A stretch of 36,268 bases of DNA from Tricholomella constricta (Eukaryota > Basidiomycota > Agaricomycetes > Agaricales > Lyophyllaceae): positions 1 to 36,268 of the forward strand of contig JAACJP010000086.1 of the NCBI GenBank assembly GCA_013368375.1. The letters run 5' to 3'. The translations under genes were made by a program, and so were the position numbers. This document shows positions 9,880-19,500 of this stretch, piece after piece. Every line of letters begins with the position of its first letter. The stretch's first letter is position 1. The notes beneath the pieces were generated by a model. The model did no database searches, was not told the origin of the DNA, and saw only the letters and a program-made list of their open reading frames with translations.

Positions 9880-10152
9880 ATGCGGGGTAATCGAATCTTT
9901 CGCTGTGAATTATTACCGTATTCCTACACATCGTCAGCCAGACACGACGGCGCAAAGCCATGTACATCCAAGCACAGCACGCACCTTCATGATTGACGGA
10001 CCGTGGATTTACAGCTTGCCTGCCTCAACCCTTGTAGCCTCTATATCGCCGCTCTCGTCCCCATCGACGAGGAGCCGCGCCTCGAAGGTCAGGGGCAGGA
10101 TTATGGTGCTCTTGACATTGTGGAGCGCGTTGGGATCGGGGACGAGATGCAT
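9880..10152 (-). pseudogene. Exon-like minus-strand fragment, unrecognised
   Basis: An ATG at 10152 opens a frame reading HLVPDPNALHNV, then FEARLLVDGDESGDIEAT and RVEAGKL, closed by TAA at 10009-10011. Codon-like sequence (IHGPSIMK) continues to a GT donor at 9984. A 61-bp interval with a good CTGAC branch site and TAG acceptor (9924-9984) leads to EYGNNSQRKIRLPRM. The opposite strand also has a 198-codon frame, but without splice logic or motifs. I recognise no family. The internal stop suggests decay. Confidence 0.3.
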
Positions 10153-10189
10153 CGTTGAGGAGGTTTATATGAGGCTGTAGCCTAGACAT

Positions 10190-10850
10190 ACACGCGTGTG
10201 GGGGTTAGCAAGAGCAAAGAAGAATGAGTAGCAGGGAGAACGAAGGGCAAAGGCGGACCTTGTAGGGTGATGTCGTTGCCTTTGCTGGCGCTGCGGTGCT
10301 GGAGACCCGTTCAGGGCAGAGAAAGGATAAAGGAGAGGAAAAGCCGGCGGAGGGCAGCGGTGCAGCACTAGGAAAAAAGCCATAGTGACTCAACACATCG
10401 TATTTGTCGATCGCTGAAGTAGATGAGCTTGACGACGCCTGGAGGACGATGAATGTGTGTGCATGAGTGATCTAGACCTTGGGAGAGGAGTGGGTACTTA
10501 TTTAGAAACGGTGAACGTGTGAATTATGTTTATATCAAGCTAGGCGGAAAACTGGGAAGGAAAGATAACAAATGTCGATTGAGATCGGATTCGTACTTGA
10601 CGCCCGTTTAGACCTTCCTCCCTCTTTTTATCTTCCCGATATAACTTGTAGAAAATGTCTGTAGAGGTGAGGAACGAATTCTACGCAAGTTTTTATCATT
10701 TCATCTTCACGACTTTCTCACCTATCTTTCTCCACCTCAACAGTGCACATAATGATTGGGGGGCTGCGATGTAACTTGATCAATTGATAAATGTAGACGG
10801 CACACTTTGGCGTGCACGGCTTGACCGAAAACGTTGCAGGGGTGTTGATA
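10190..10850. other. Spacer with no supported gene
   Basis: No gene was recognised. The right end (10800-10850) might contain further decayed exon sequence of the phosphoglycerate mutase remnant that starts at 10852, but I could not match it. Confidence 0.45.
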
Positions 10851-10851
10851 C

Positions 10852-11205
10852 CATGACTTCGTTATGTGCCGTTTTGCTCCGCCCGACATGGTACGCCCTC
10901 ATTTGCACTTCTAATCGCTTTCCTTTCCTTGTTCTGTGATACGTTGGGCGCACCCGGCATGCGTGAGGCCGCTGTCGAGGCCATCGCAGAAACTGACGCC
11001 GCCGTCGGCACTATCTGAGAAGGGTGATGGAGAGGAGGATCTTGAGGAAGGCGCGCTATGCGACGTCGTCCCGACTGTCCTGGATATGATGGTACGTCAA
11101 GTTCGCATTGTTTCCTGCTGTGGGTTTCTAAAGATGTTTGGATCTGCTCAGGGAATTTCTGTCCTGGAGATAATGTGTCCGCTAATTGAGTTTTGCACTG
11201 GATGA
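10852..11205 (+). pseudogene. 2,3-bisphosphoglycerate-independent phosphoglycerate mutase, 3' remnant
   Basis: The intact enzyme interconverts 3- and 2-phosphoglycerate in cytosolic glycolysis using two Mn ions. Here 10852-10890 reads HDFVMCRFAPPDM. An intron-like 52 bp (10891-10942) follows with GT donor, CTAAT branch and pyrimidine tract, but its last bases are AC instead of AG. The frame resumes as VGRT, then after one extra C (about 10955) GMREAAVEAIAETDAAVGTI. This matches the family segment around NFAPPDMVGHTG, with His changed to Arg. The central part with the metal-binding ADHGNAE motif is missing. After a frame change at 11016 the sequence reads EEGALCDVVPTVLDMM, a 60-bp GT-AG intron (11092-11151), and GISVLEIMCPLIE, matching the DVAPTVLDLMG...MTG C-terminus. 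The product cannot be functional. Confidence 0.85.
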
Positions 11206-11339
11206 GTCGCTCATTACGAGGCAACAGGAAAATGTCAATGTTTATAGTAAGTAATACAGTCCCAGGATCGCTCTGTTGAATTCTGAGAGAAAGGCAGTTA
11301 TAACAGTCATGCCCAATCCTCTGCATGTCATAGATTCAC

Positions 11340-12720
11340 ATATCGGTAAGGGGGTAGGGATGAGGGTGGGGAAGGCGGGGAAGAGGTAAACGTGAATGTG
11401 GAGATGCTGGACCGAAGGATGATGAACAAGAGGAGCCCGAGCCCGAGAACGAGGTTGGGATTTGGCCGATCGAGGAGACGATGCGGCGTCGAGAATGTTA
11501 TCCCCCGATTTAAAACGTGCTGTGCCCAGAGACGGAGAGGGAGACGGAGGATGGGATGCCACCGATGCACAAGTGCTGAATTACCGCGAGGCGGAGATGC
11601 TCAAAGCTGTCGATGCCACTTGGGGCGCCCGCACCTTCACCAGGACCTGCGCACGAGCAAGGTGCGTTTATCTCATCGTACTTCCCTTCTCTCGCTAATG
11701 CTGACGCCGCTCGTCATCTGCAGTGCCTTTACCACCACCATCAAGGTCGAAATTAAGGGCGCCATCCACGACAACGTCAGCGGCAAGCAGCACGAGCCCC
11801 GCCTCACCGCAGCCACACCCAGACCCACACCCAGCCGCGACACTGGCAGCACGAGCCCCACCTCACCGCAGCCACACCCAGACCCACACCCAGCCGCGAC
11901 ACTGACCCTGCAGCACATGTGTGCGGATGGCGCACCGCCAATACCACTTCCCCAACCACTTTCCAACCACCTTCACAAAACTTTCCCAGATATCATCATC
12001 GTCGCCGCCGACGACGACGGCCTCGCCCTCCACTTTTTTGCGCGTCTGTCCCTCGTCTTGCCCGTCCTGCTGCAGGTGCCCTGCCCAAGCCCGTGGCCGT
12101 GGTATCGGCGTCGTCGCTTTGCAGGGCCAATAAGGAAAGGGAAAGAAGGAGGGGGAGCTTCGTCTCTGACAATGAAGGCTTGAACGTGAACCTCTCAAGG
12201 AGCGAGCACATGTTTGTCTGGCGGGGCTTGGGTGCAGGGCTGGATTTTTATTAGGTTGGGGTTGCAGTCGCATAGGCTGAGCACCTTACTTACATACTTT
12301 GACACCGAAGGAGCAGAAGAAGCCCCGGAGGTGAAAGATGACGATGACAAGCCAGCGGTGGTGGTGGGCTCCTTCTTCTTCGCTTCCTCCTCCTGCTGTT
12401 CCCGATCCCCCGGTCCCCGGTCCCCGCCCCCCCCTCCAACGACGTCAAGCTTACAAGGTGGAATGTTGCACGAGGCCTATAGAAGCTGCAAGTTCAGCAG
12501 CACGTCATCGTCCCTGTCCGGCCCCGAGTCTCCTGGTGCGAGTGGGCATGTGAATAGCGGTGGTGATGGGGCGGTGGTCACGGTCTCAATGAGGAGCGGC
12601 GGTAGCGGTGGTAGGAGCAGTGTTGGTAGTGGCACGAGGTGCAGCAGCAGACGGTGCTCGCTGCGCTGCAGAAGGTACCTAAGCCTGCCGACGTTGAGGT
12701 GGTGCAGATGCCATTTCAGG
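11340..12720 (+). pseudogene. Frame-shifted low-complexity coding-like tract (copy 2)
   Basis: The first 425 bp are related to 6240-6660. Both have a GGGGAAG-rich start and an acidic stretch (GPKDDEQEEPEPENEVG here, GPETEEEREDPEPKHGQ in copy 1). Both also share a TTGGGGCGCCCGC-like block, a GT..AG intron-like interval (about 11661-11723 here), and AFTTTIKVEI after it. Further on are SNHLHKTFPDIIIVAADDDG (about 11965-12020), EGAEEAPEVKDDDDKPAVVV (about 12310-12365) and QQQTVLAALQKVPKPADVEV (about 12642-12700), in different frames. The tract runs into the frame that contains the DHHC remnant, so it may be its decayed N-terminal region or a separate gene. No domain is recognised. Confidence 0.35.
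11789..11905. repeat. 59-bp tandem duplication, Pro/His-coding
   Basis: Two near-identical copies start at 11789 and 11848, each beginning AGCACGAGCCCC and ending in CCGCGACACTG. Because 59 is not a multiple of three, the duplication shifts the reading frame. This supports decay of the surrounding tract. Confidence 0.88.
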
Positions 12721-12721
12721 T

Positions 12722-13793
12722 GTCGACGTTGCAGGCAAGCCCACCACCCCCGGAGCCACGCCCACTATCACACCTACACCGCTATCCATACACCTCTCAC
12801 TCCCTTTCCCGATCCCCATCCCATCCTCGACTCTACCGCCTCATCCCGCCGTTCCCAAACCCGCTATTGACGTTGATCCCGCCCCCACCAAGACCGAGGT
12901 CACCATCTTTCTCTGTGACGAAGATGTTCGTATGGGCGGAAGAGTTCGTCTGAGGCGATACCGACTGCACGACGGTGTTGGTGCGGTGCTCAATGCCACA
13001 CGAGCAGAAACGACACAGTGTAGTAAGTGTGGCCAGACGAAGTCTGAGGTGAGTTGATGCCGCAGAATTACATGGAACGGATGCTCACATTCTGTAACTA
13101 AACCGAACACATCACTGTCGTATCTGCAACCGATGTGTGCTCAAGTATGACCACCACTGTCCTGTGAGTTTCTTCGGCCTTTGACTTGTTTTCTGCCTCT
13201 CATTCGTGACAGCGTGCGTTTCTGTTTTGTGACCTTCGCCAGAGTAATTGAGGCCTGATCTTTAACCAGTGATTAACCAGTGTGTCGGGCTGCATGATAA
13301 ACGTCATTTTGTCATGTTCATGTACGTATCCAGACTACCCTTCTCATGTCTGAACTGACATCCCTTCAACAGGGCCTAGCTCGTCGTATCGACGTTCTGC
13401 GTCAGCGTTCTCGGGTACATGCCGCTATCAGAAGCACTGGGCATCACATATGTTCGTCGCTCCCACTCATTTTCGTCGGCATTCCATTGACTGACACGCC
13501 TCGAGCAGACACGACGGCCCTACCACGTCCCCGAAATCGCGTACATCATCACTTACTTGCTCTTCGTGATCATTTGCTTAGCTGTCGGGATTATGGTGTC
13601 GTACCACCTATATAGTATCTCGTGGGCTGCAACGTCAGTCGAAGGCCAGTACCACGAAGTGTATCGCCGGAAAGCAAAGTTTCGTGGCGAGGTTGGTGGT
13701 AATTCTTACGACGTCCTTACCACGGAGAAACCTGAAACTATTCTCTGACATTGGCGAACGGATCATGCAGCACTTCAGGTCGCTCTCGACTTC
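12722..13793 (+). pseudogene. DHHC-type protein S-palmitoyltransferase pseudogene
   Basis: Intact members attach palmitate to cysteines of membrane proteins. Exon 1 (frame open 12722-13048) ends CSKCGQTKSE. Exon 2 (13104-13163) reads RTHHCRICNRCVLKYDHHCP, with the catalytic DHHC at 13149-13160. Exon 3 gives INQCVGLHDKRHFVMFM (to 13321), and exon 4 a transmembrane-like LVVSTFCVSVLGYM. Exon 5 (from 13509) holds RRPYHVPEIAY, a second membrane segment and the family TSVE motif. There are four lesions: the acceptor before exon 2 is AC, not AG; one base is missing in the Trp codon before INQ (about 13270); TAC has become TAG at 13377-13379 (MA*LVVST); and an extra A at 13728-13730 leads to TGA at 13746. 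No membrane segments precede the zinc-binding domain, so the N-terminus looks lost. Introns are 50-118 bp. Confidence 0.85.
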
Positions 13794-14376
13794 TTGACAT
13801 CGTCATCGCAGGCGCATCCGAGAATGTGCGGAAAATGAGATGTACTTTGCGCCGCGTGAGATGGGGATGGGACGGCATTTAGCTGCGGAGGATCACTGGT
13901 ACGTTTCGCTCTTCTCGCTTTTGAACTTATGTACAACTCACCGTTGTTGGCTGGGCCGCAGACCGTGTGGTGAGGACATTCAAGGAGGCAGGATATGTCA
14001 CCACGATGCGGGCACTCTAGGTAAGTGCATATGTTCCCATGCTCCGCCGCTCGCTTACTGCCCCACCCCACAGCTCCACTGCCACTCGGATCCTTCGTGC
14101 ACTCGTCCTAGTATCGACAATAAATCTGCATCCACTGGTCCCCATATAGACGACGACTGTGCGCTCATGCCGATTACCAGTCCTGTCAATGCGGCGGTAC
14201 CATCACAGTCTGTAGCAGCAACAGCAGCAGGAGGACCACCCAGTGCCGGCACCTTCACCACCACCACCGCGACTTTCGGAACACGGGACACAGGACACAG
14301 GGCACCGTCCACACAGCAGAGCACGATCGGATGGAGAGAGAGGCCAAGGTGGGTTGCGATTAATCTGTACGGATGA
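13794..14376 (+). other. Possible decayed 3' exons of the palmitoyltransferase locus
   Basis: Short GT-AG intervals continue beyond the frameshift (13780-13811, 13900-13962, 14021-14072). Exon-like text includes ENEMYFAPREMG and VVRTFKEAGYVTT (13815-14019), then a Ser/Thr/Ala-rich stretch to 14376. These may be the variable C-terminal tail of the DHHC gene or another fragment. No motif allows a firm call. Confidence 0.3.
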
Positions 14377-14729
14377 AGCCGTGCTTAGAGGGCGGCGTTA
14401 GGATGCTGCGGGGCTTATTTGCGGGGAGGGGGGCGGACATGGGTGAGGGATTTTGGGGCAGGGAAGGCACAAGACGAGGGGGTCGTGGCAGTGGCGCTGG
14501 GGTCGGCGGGGCTGTGGGATGTCGACGAGGCAATGACGGATGTACATGCAAGCGCTGTAAAAGAATGAACAAGGATCAGAAGTCCAGTAGACATCCTATG
14601 CCCGACCTTGCACAAATCACCAATCTGCAATCGATGGCCTGCAGGCCATTCTCGAATCGACATTTGCCACACTATTTAGCCGCGACCACGGCCGCTGCAC
14701 CTGTGCGCTATACATGTACGCTCCCGTAA
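14373..14729 (+). CDS. Hypothetical Gly-rich reading frame
   Basis: A 118-codon frame runs from ATG at 14373. It starts Gly/Arg-rich and then has a Cys cluster CRRGNDGCTCKRCKRMNK (about 14520-14573). The Cys spacing does not match the fungal Zn2Cys6 or other zinc fingers I know. No homology or splice evidence supports expression, and it may be chance coding in a GC-rich patch. Confidence 0.2.
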   Translation: MKPCLEGGVRMLRGLFAGRGADMGEGFWGREGTRRGGRGSGAGVGGAVGCRRGNDGCTCKRCKRMNKDQKSSRHPMPDLAQITNLQSMACRPFSNRHLPHYLAATTAAAPVRYTCTLP

Positions 14730-14739
14730 CCTGGCATCT

Positions 14740-15540
14740 TACTGACAACTTACAGCACGCACACAGGCGGGAGGATCATTGAGGAGTGAGAGCTTAATTT
14801 ACCCGGCATCTGCTATCAGAGGAGTCTAGCGATGCTCGTTCAAGCTGTCACGCAGTTTGGCGCGTGCTAGTGGTAGTCTGTCGACGCTGGTGCAGATAAA
14901 TCTATATACAGAATCTTGAGGCGAGAACACGCGTAACACTGATCAAATGGGCGCAAATCTGTGTTCAAATCGATTAGTATAAGCCTTACCGTGACCATTC
15001 ATTCAATTTAATACTGTCCGCTGTGCGAGCGCAGGAAATATACGTCATGCCACCCTTCGTTCACGCGCGACTGTACGGTATGTGAACTCGAATTCATCAC
15101 TCAGGTCGACGGTCCGTTTATTAGGGACTATAGACAGCGGCACATGTTCCTCCAAGTTGCCGCCATGGAGACATGATGCCTATGGCAGTATTAGCTCAGG
15201 TTACGGGGGTTGCAAGGACTTCTGCTAAGGCTGACCCTGGCATATCAAAGGGGCTCGGGGCTTCGGGCTCGGCCGCTCCACGGCAGTAGCAACACCAGAT
15301 CTCTGCGAGACCTTTGTCCATCTGAATGAATGCAAAGCAACTGTCTTAAGACTGTATATATGTTCTCGAACCTCTCCATAATACTCCCAAGGTCTTTACA
15401 GAAAAACTGTTCGTTATTCAGTCATGATTAGTAGATTCAAGGTAAATTCTTGAAGAACCCGAAGTTTCCCTCCACCCATTAATGTCCCCTTGATCCCCAG
15501 TACTTGCAGCCTGCTTCCCTTGCAGCGACTGCACAATTAC
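14740..15540. other. Spacer with no supported gene
   Basis: No gene was recognised. An ATG at 15048 (MPPFVHARLY) is followed by a GT and could open a tiny exon, but nothing downstream supports it. One inverted copy of the CCCGAAGCCCC motif lies at 15257-15268. Confidence 0.5.
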
Positions 15541-15550
15541 ATGCTCAAAG

Positions 15551-15650
15551 CCCGAAACCCCGAGCCTGTGTCCAAAGTCCGAAGCCCCAATCACGTGATG
15601 GAAGCTGAAAGCCCGAAGCCCCGCAGCCTTAGCCCATGCCCGAAGCCCCG
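15551..15650. repeat. CCCGAAGCCCC short repeat cluster
   Basis: The motif or a close variant occurs at 15551, 15579, 15612 and 15639, with irregular spacing of about 27-33 bp. The reverse complement (GGGGCTTCGGGC) occurs about 300 bp upstream at 15257. This is a low-copy local cluster of unknown role. Confidence 0.7.
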
Positions 15651-15704
15651 GACCTGTGCCCCAGCCTGTGCCCTGAGTCCATGCTCTGTGAATGCGATTC
15701 TGGC

Positions 15705-16055
15705 TTGGTTTGCTTGCGGCCATGGGCACACCCTCAGTGAGGATGCCGTGCATGTTATTCCATCTATCATTCTGTGCACATTTGGGAACATGTCAAAATT
15801 GCAGGCATGGATGCACCCTCACCGAGGGTGCCAAGGACATTATTTCATCTACCATTTGCACATTTGGGGACATGTCCTAATTGCGGCCATGGGTGCACTT
15901 TCAGTGAGGGTGGTATGCACGTCATTCCATCCATTCTTTGCACGTTTAGGAACATGTAAAGATTGCAGGCACAGGTGCACCCTCACTGAGGGTGCCGTGT
16001 GTGTTGTGTCCAGATTGGGGCCATGGGCGCATTCTCACTGAGGCTGCTGTGAACA
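15705..16055. repeat. ~82-bp minisatellite built on the satellite core palindrome
   Basis: Five palindrome-like cores (CCCTCAGTGAGG or variants) occur with CCCTC-equivalent positions at 15731, 15816, 15898, 15980 and 16032. Spacings are 85, 82, 82 and 52 bp. Each core is followed by a CATTCCATC-like segment and then CACATTTGGG(G)ACATGTC or CACGTTTAGGAACATGT. The core and its GCGG(C/G)CATGGGC lead-in match unit positions 275-335 of the 1,042-bp satellite. The copies are diverged, which suggests an old array. Confidence 0.85.
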
Positions 16056-16565
16056 CATGTCCAAATCAAACACAAATTAAACCAAACACCAGCGAGGCAA
16101 TTTAAAATCTGACGTGTGGTTATCTTTAGGCATACGCAACCACGACTTTCATTGCAATTGACGTAGCCGATGAACGACAGGTCAAGGAGGTGCATACTTC
16201 TTTTGTTGTGATTCTAATGGACGGTTAGTTTGCTTGCGGGCCTGGGTGGACATTGCTGGGTGCACGTGCGCTGATCCATCTGAGTGATACATTCTAACGT
16301 TCTAGCAACGCAATAACTGACGAGTGGCGGGTGAAAGCCATTGAAGTCGAGCTTTAACTGACGAGTGGCGGGTGAAAGCCATTGAAGTCGAGCTCTGTGG
16401 TGCGTACTTGTTTTGTTGTGATCCTGACGGTAAGTTTGCTTGCGTGGATGTTGTTGTGCATGCGTGTGCTGATCACAACGGTTGGCATTCCTTTGAAGCT
16501 CAAGAGAAAAAACGTACGGCTACGTATGCTGCTGTCGGGGGGATTGTTGATGCTTTCAGCGACTG
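16056..16565. repeat. Degenerate satellite unit bordering array B
   Basis: Homology to the satellite is clear but imperfect and partly rearranged. ACATGTCCAAATCAAA and CACCAGCGAGGCAAT come first. Then follow TACGCAACCACGACTTTCA, GACAGGTCAAGGAGGTGC, a 41-bp duplication, GATCCTGACGGTAAG and CAAGAGAAAAAACGTACGG. About 60 bp present in normal units (including CACTAATAGACC) is absent near 16550. This is the natural left edge of array B and is useful as an outgroup. Confidence 0.85.
16314..16395. repeat. 41-bp tandem duplication in the border unit
   Basis: TAACTGACGAGTGGCGGG starts at 16314 and again at 16355, and both copies run to CCATTGAAGTCGAGCT. The copies end at the same unit position (just after CCATTGAAGTC) where array A is cut off at 2612. 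Confidence 0.92.
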
Positions 16566-19500
16566 AATGTGGTGCGTGGGAGGCGACTGACGTACGTGAC
16601 GGATGGTGTACCTGGCGAGTGGCGTACCCAGCAAGTGGCGTACCCGGCGACCGGTTAGAGGTTTGAGTTAGAGCTTCGGGTGCCTCGGTTAGAGTTTTGG
16701 GTTGGGAACGTTTCTGCTCGTGTCTCGGTTAAGGTTCGGAAACATGTTCTGCTCTGGAGCGAGATGCAAGTCAAATATCAAACGCACTGCACACAATTAA
16801 TCCCGACAACGTGAATTCAATGCCAGCGAGGCAACATAAGATCTGACGGGCAATTTGTGTTAACGCTAGTATTCTGAGCAAGTACAATAAATTACGTACG
16901 ACTTGTTATGCCAGCGAGGCAACGTAAAATCTGTTGTGCAACTCGGGCAGTTTGCGTAAGCGCTAGTATTCTCAGCAAGTACAATAAATTATGTACGACC
17001 AGTGGCACGTTTTTATGAGAGTCTAGCGACGCATTTGAGTGAGCGTTGGCTATACGCAACAACTTCTTTCACTGCAATCGACGTAGCCAATGAGCGACAG
17101 GTCAAGGAGGTGCGTACTTCTTTTGTTGTGATCCCGACGGATGGTTGGTTTTCTTGCGGGCATGGGCGCACCCTCACTGCGGGTGCTGTGCATACATGTC
17201 CAAACAAATGCAAATCAAAACAAATGTCAGCGAGGCAATGTAAAATTTGATGTGCGGTCTGTTTGTTCGATAGCAAGCCAGTATTCTGAGTGAGTATAAC
17301 AGGTCGGATTAGCTACGCAGCACGCTTTGATCAGACGTTTACGTTCCAGCAACGCAATAACCGATGAGGGACGGGTGAAAGCCATTGAAGTCTGCGTACT
17401 TGTTTTGTTGTGATGCTGACGGTAAGTACGCTTGCGTGGACGTTGTTGTGCATGCGTGCGCTGATTGCAACAGTTGGCATTCCTTTGAAGCTCAAGAGAA
17501 AGAATGTACGGCTACGTATGCTGTCGGGGATTGTTGATGCTTGGTTGTCACTAATAGACCTTTTGATCTGCCTGGCTGATGCTTTCAGGAACATGACCTG
17601 CGACTGAACGTGGTGCGTGGGAGGCGACTGACGTACGTGACGGATGGTGTACCTGGCGAGTGGCGTACCCAGCAAGTGGCGTACCCGGCGACCGGTTAGA
17701 GGTTTGAGTTAGAGCTTCGGGTGCCTCGGTTAGAGTTTTGGGTTGGGAACGTTTCTGCTCGTGTCTCGGTTAAGGTTCGGAAACATGTTCTGCTCTGGAG
17801 CGAGATGCAAGTCAAATATCAAACGCACTGCACACAATTGATCCCGACAATGCAAATCCAACGCCAGCAAGGCAACGTAAAATCTGACGGGCAATTTGTG
17901 TTGACGCTAGTATTCTGAGCAAGTACAATGAATTTACGTACGACTTGTTATGCCAGCGAGGCGACGTAAAATCTGTTGTGCAACACGGGCAGTTTGCGTA
18001 AGCGCTAGTATTCTCAGCAAGTACAATAAATTATGTACGACTAGTGGCACGTTTTTATGAGAGTCTAGCGACGCATTTGAGTGAGCGTTGGCTATACGCA
18101 ACAACTTCTTTCACTGCAATCGACGTAGCCAATGAGCGACAGGTCAAGGAGGTGCGTACTTCTTTTGTTGTGATCCCGACGGATGGTTGGTTTTCTTGCG
18201 GGCATGGGCGCACCCTCACTGCGGGTGCTGTGCATACATGTCCAAACAAATGCAAATCAAAACAAATGTCAGCGAGGCAATGTAAAATTTGATGTGCGGT
18301 CTGTTTGTTCGATAGCAAGCCAGTATTCTGAGTGAGTATAACAGGTCGGATTAGCTACGCAGCACGCTTTGATCAGACGTTTACGTTCCAGCAACGCAAT
18401 AACCGATGAGGGACGGGTGAAAGCCATTGAAGTCTGCGTACTTGTTTTGTTGTGATGCTGACGGTAAGTACGCTTGCGTGGACGTTGTTGTGCATGCGTG
18501 CGCTGATTGCAACAGTTGGCATTCCTTTGAAGCTCAAGAGAAAGAATGTACGGCTACGTATGCTGTCGGGGATTGTTGATGCTTGGTTGTCACTAATAGA
18601 CCTTTTGATCTGCCTGGCTGATGCTTTCAGGAACATGACCTGCGACTGAACGTGGTGCGTGGGAGGCGACTGACGTACGTGACGGATGGTGTACCTGGCG
18701 AGTGGCGTACCCAGCAAGTGGCGTACCCGGCGACCGGTTAGAGGTTTGAGTTAGAGCTTCGGGTGCCTCGGTTAGAGTTTTGGGTTGGGAACGTTTCTGC
18801 TCGTGTCTCGGTTAAGGTTCGGAAACATGTTCTGCTCTGGAGCGAGATGCAAGTCAAATATCAAACGCACTGCACACAATTGATCCCGACAATGCAAATC
18901 CAACGCCAGCAAGGCAACGTAAAATCTGACGGGCAATTTGTGTTGACGCTAGTATTCTGAGCAAGTACAATGAATTTACGTACGACTTGTTATGCCAGCG
19001 AGGCGACGTAAAATCTGTTGTGCAACACGGGCAGTTTGCGTAAGCGCTAGTATTCTCAGCAAGTACAATAAATTATGTACGACTAGTGGCACGTTTTTAT
19101 GAGAGTCTAGCGACGCATTTGAGTGAGCGTTGGCTATACGCAACAACTTCTTTCACTGCAATCGACGTAGCCAATGAGCGACAGGTCAAGGAGGTGCGTA
19201 CTTCTTTTGTTGTGATCCCGACGGATGGTTGGTTTTCTTGCGGGCATGGGCGCACCCTCACTGCGGGTGCTGTGCATACATGTCCAAACAAATGCAAATC
19301 AAAACAAATGTCAGCGAGGCAATGTAAAATTTGATGTGCGGTCTGTTTGTTCGATAGCAAGCCAGTATTCTGAGTGAGTATAACAGGTCGGATTAGCTAC
19401 GCAGCACGCTTTGATCAGACGTTTACGTTCCAGCAACGCAATAACCGATGAGGGACGGGTGAAAGCCATTGAAGTCTGCGTACTTGTTTTGTTGTGATGC

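Noticed and set aside
9584..10180. 198-codon plus-strand frame
   Set aside because: No motif or splice logic supports it, and the opposite strand has exon-like segments with GT-AG borders and a branch site.
10862..11326. 154-codon minus-strand frame
   Set aside because: It is antisense to the phosphoglycerate mutase remnant, which has clear family motifs on the plus strand.
12330..12365. DDDDK run resembling a protease tag site
   Set aside because: It is a short acidic coincidence within a low-complexity frame, with no sign of vector sequence nearby.
12722..13793. Repeat-induced point mutation as the cause of pseudogene lesions
   Set aside because: The lesions are indels and G/C transversions rather than C-to-T or G-to-A changes, and the near-identical satellite copies show no heavy transition load.
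14510..14575. Zinc-finger call for the Cys cluster at 14520-14573
   Set aside because: The spacing C-x7-C-x-C-x2-C does not fit Zn2Cys6 or other fungal zinc-finger patterns that I can name.
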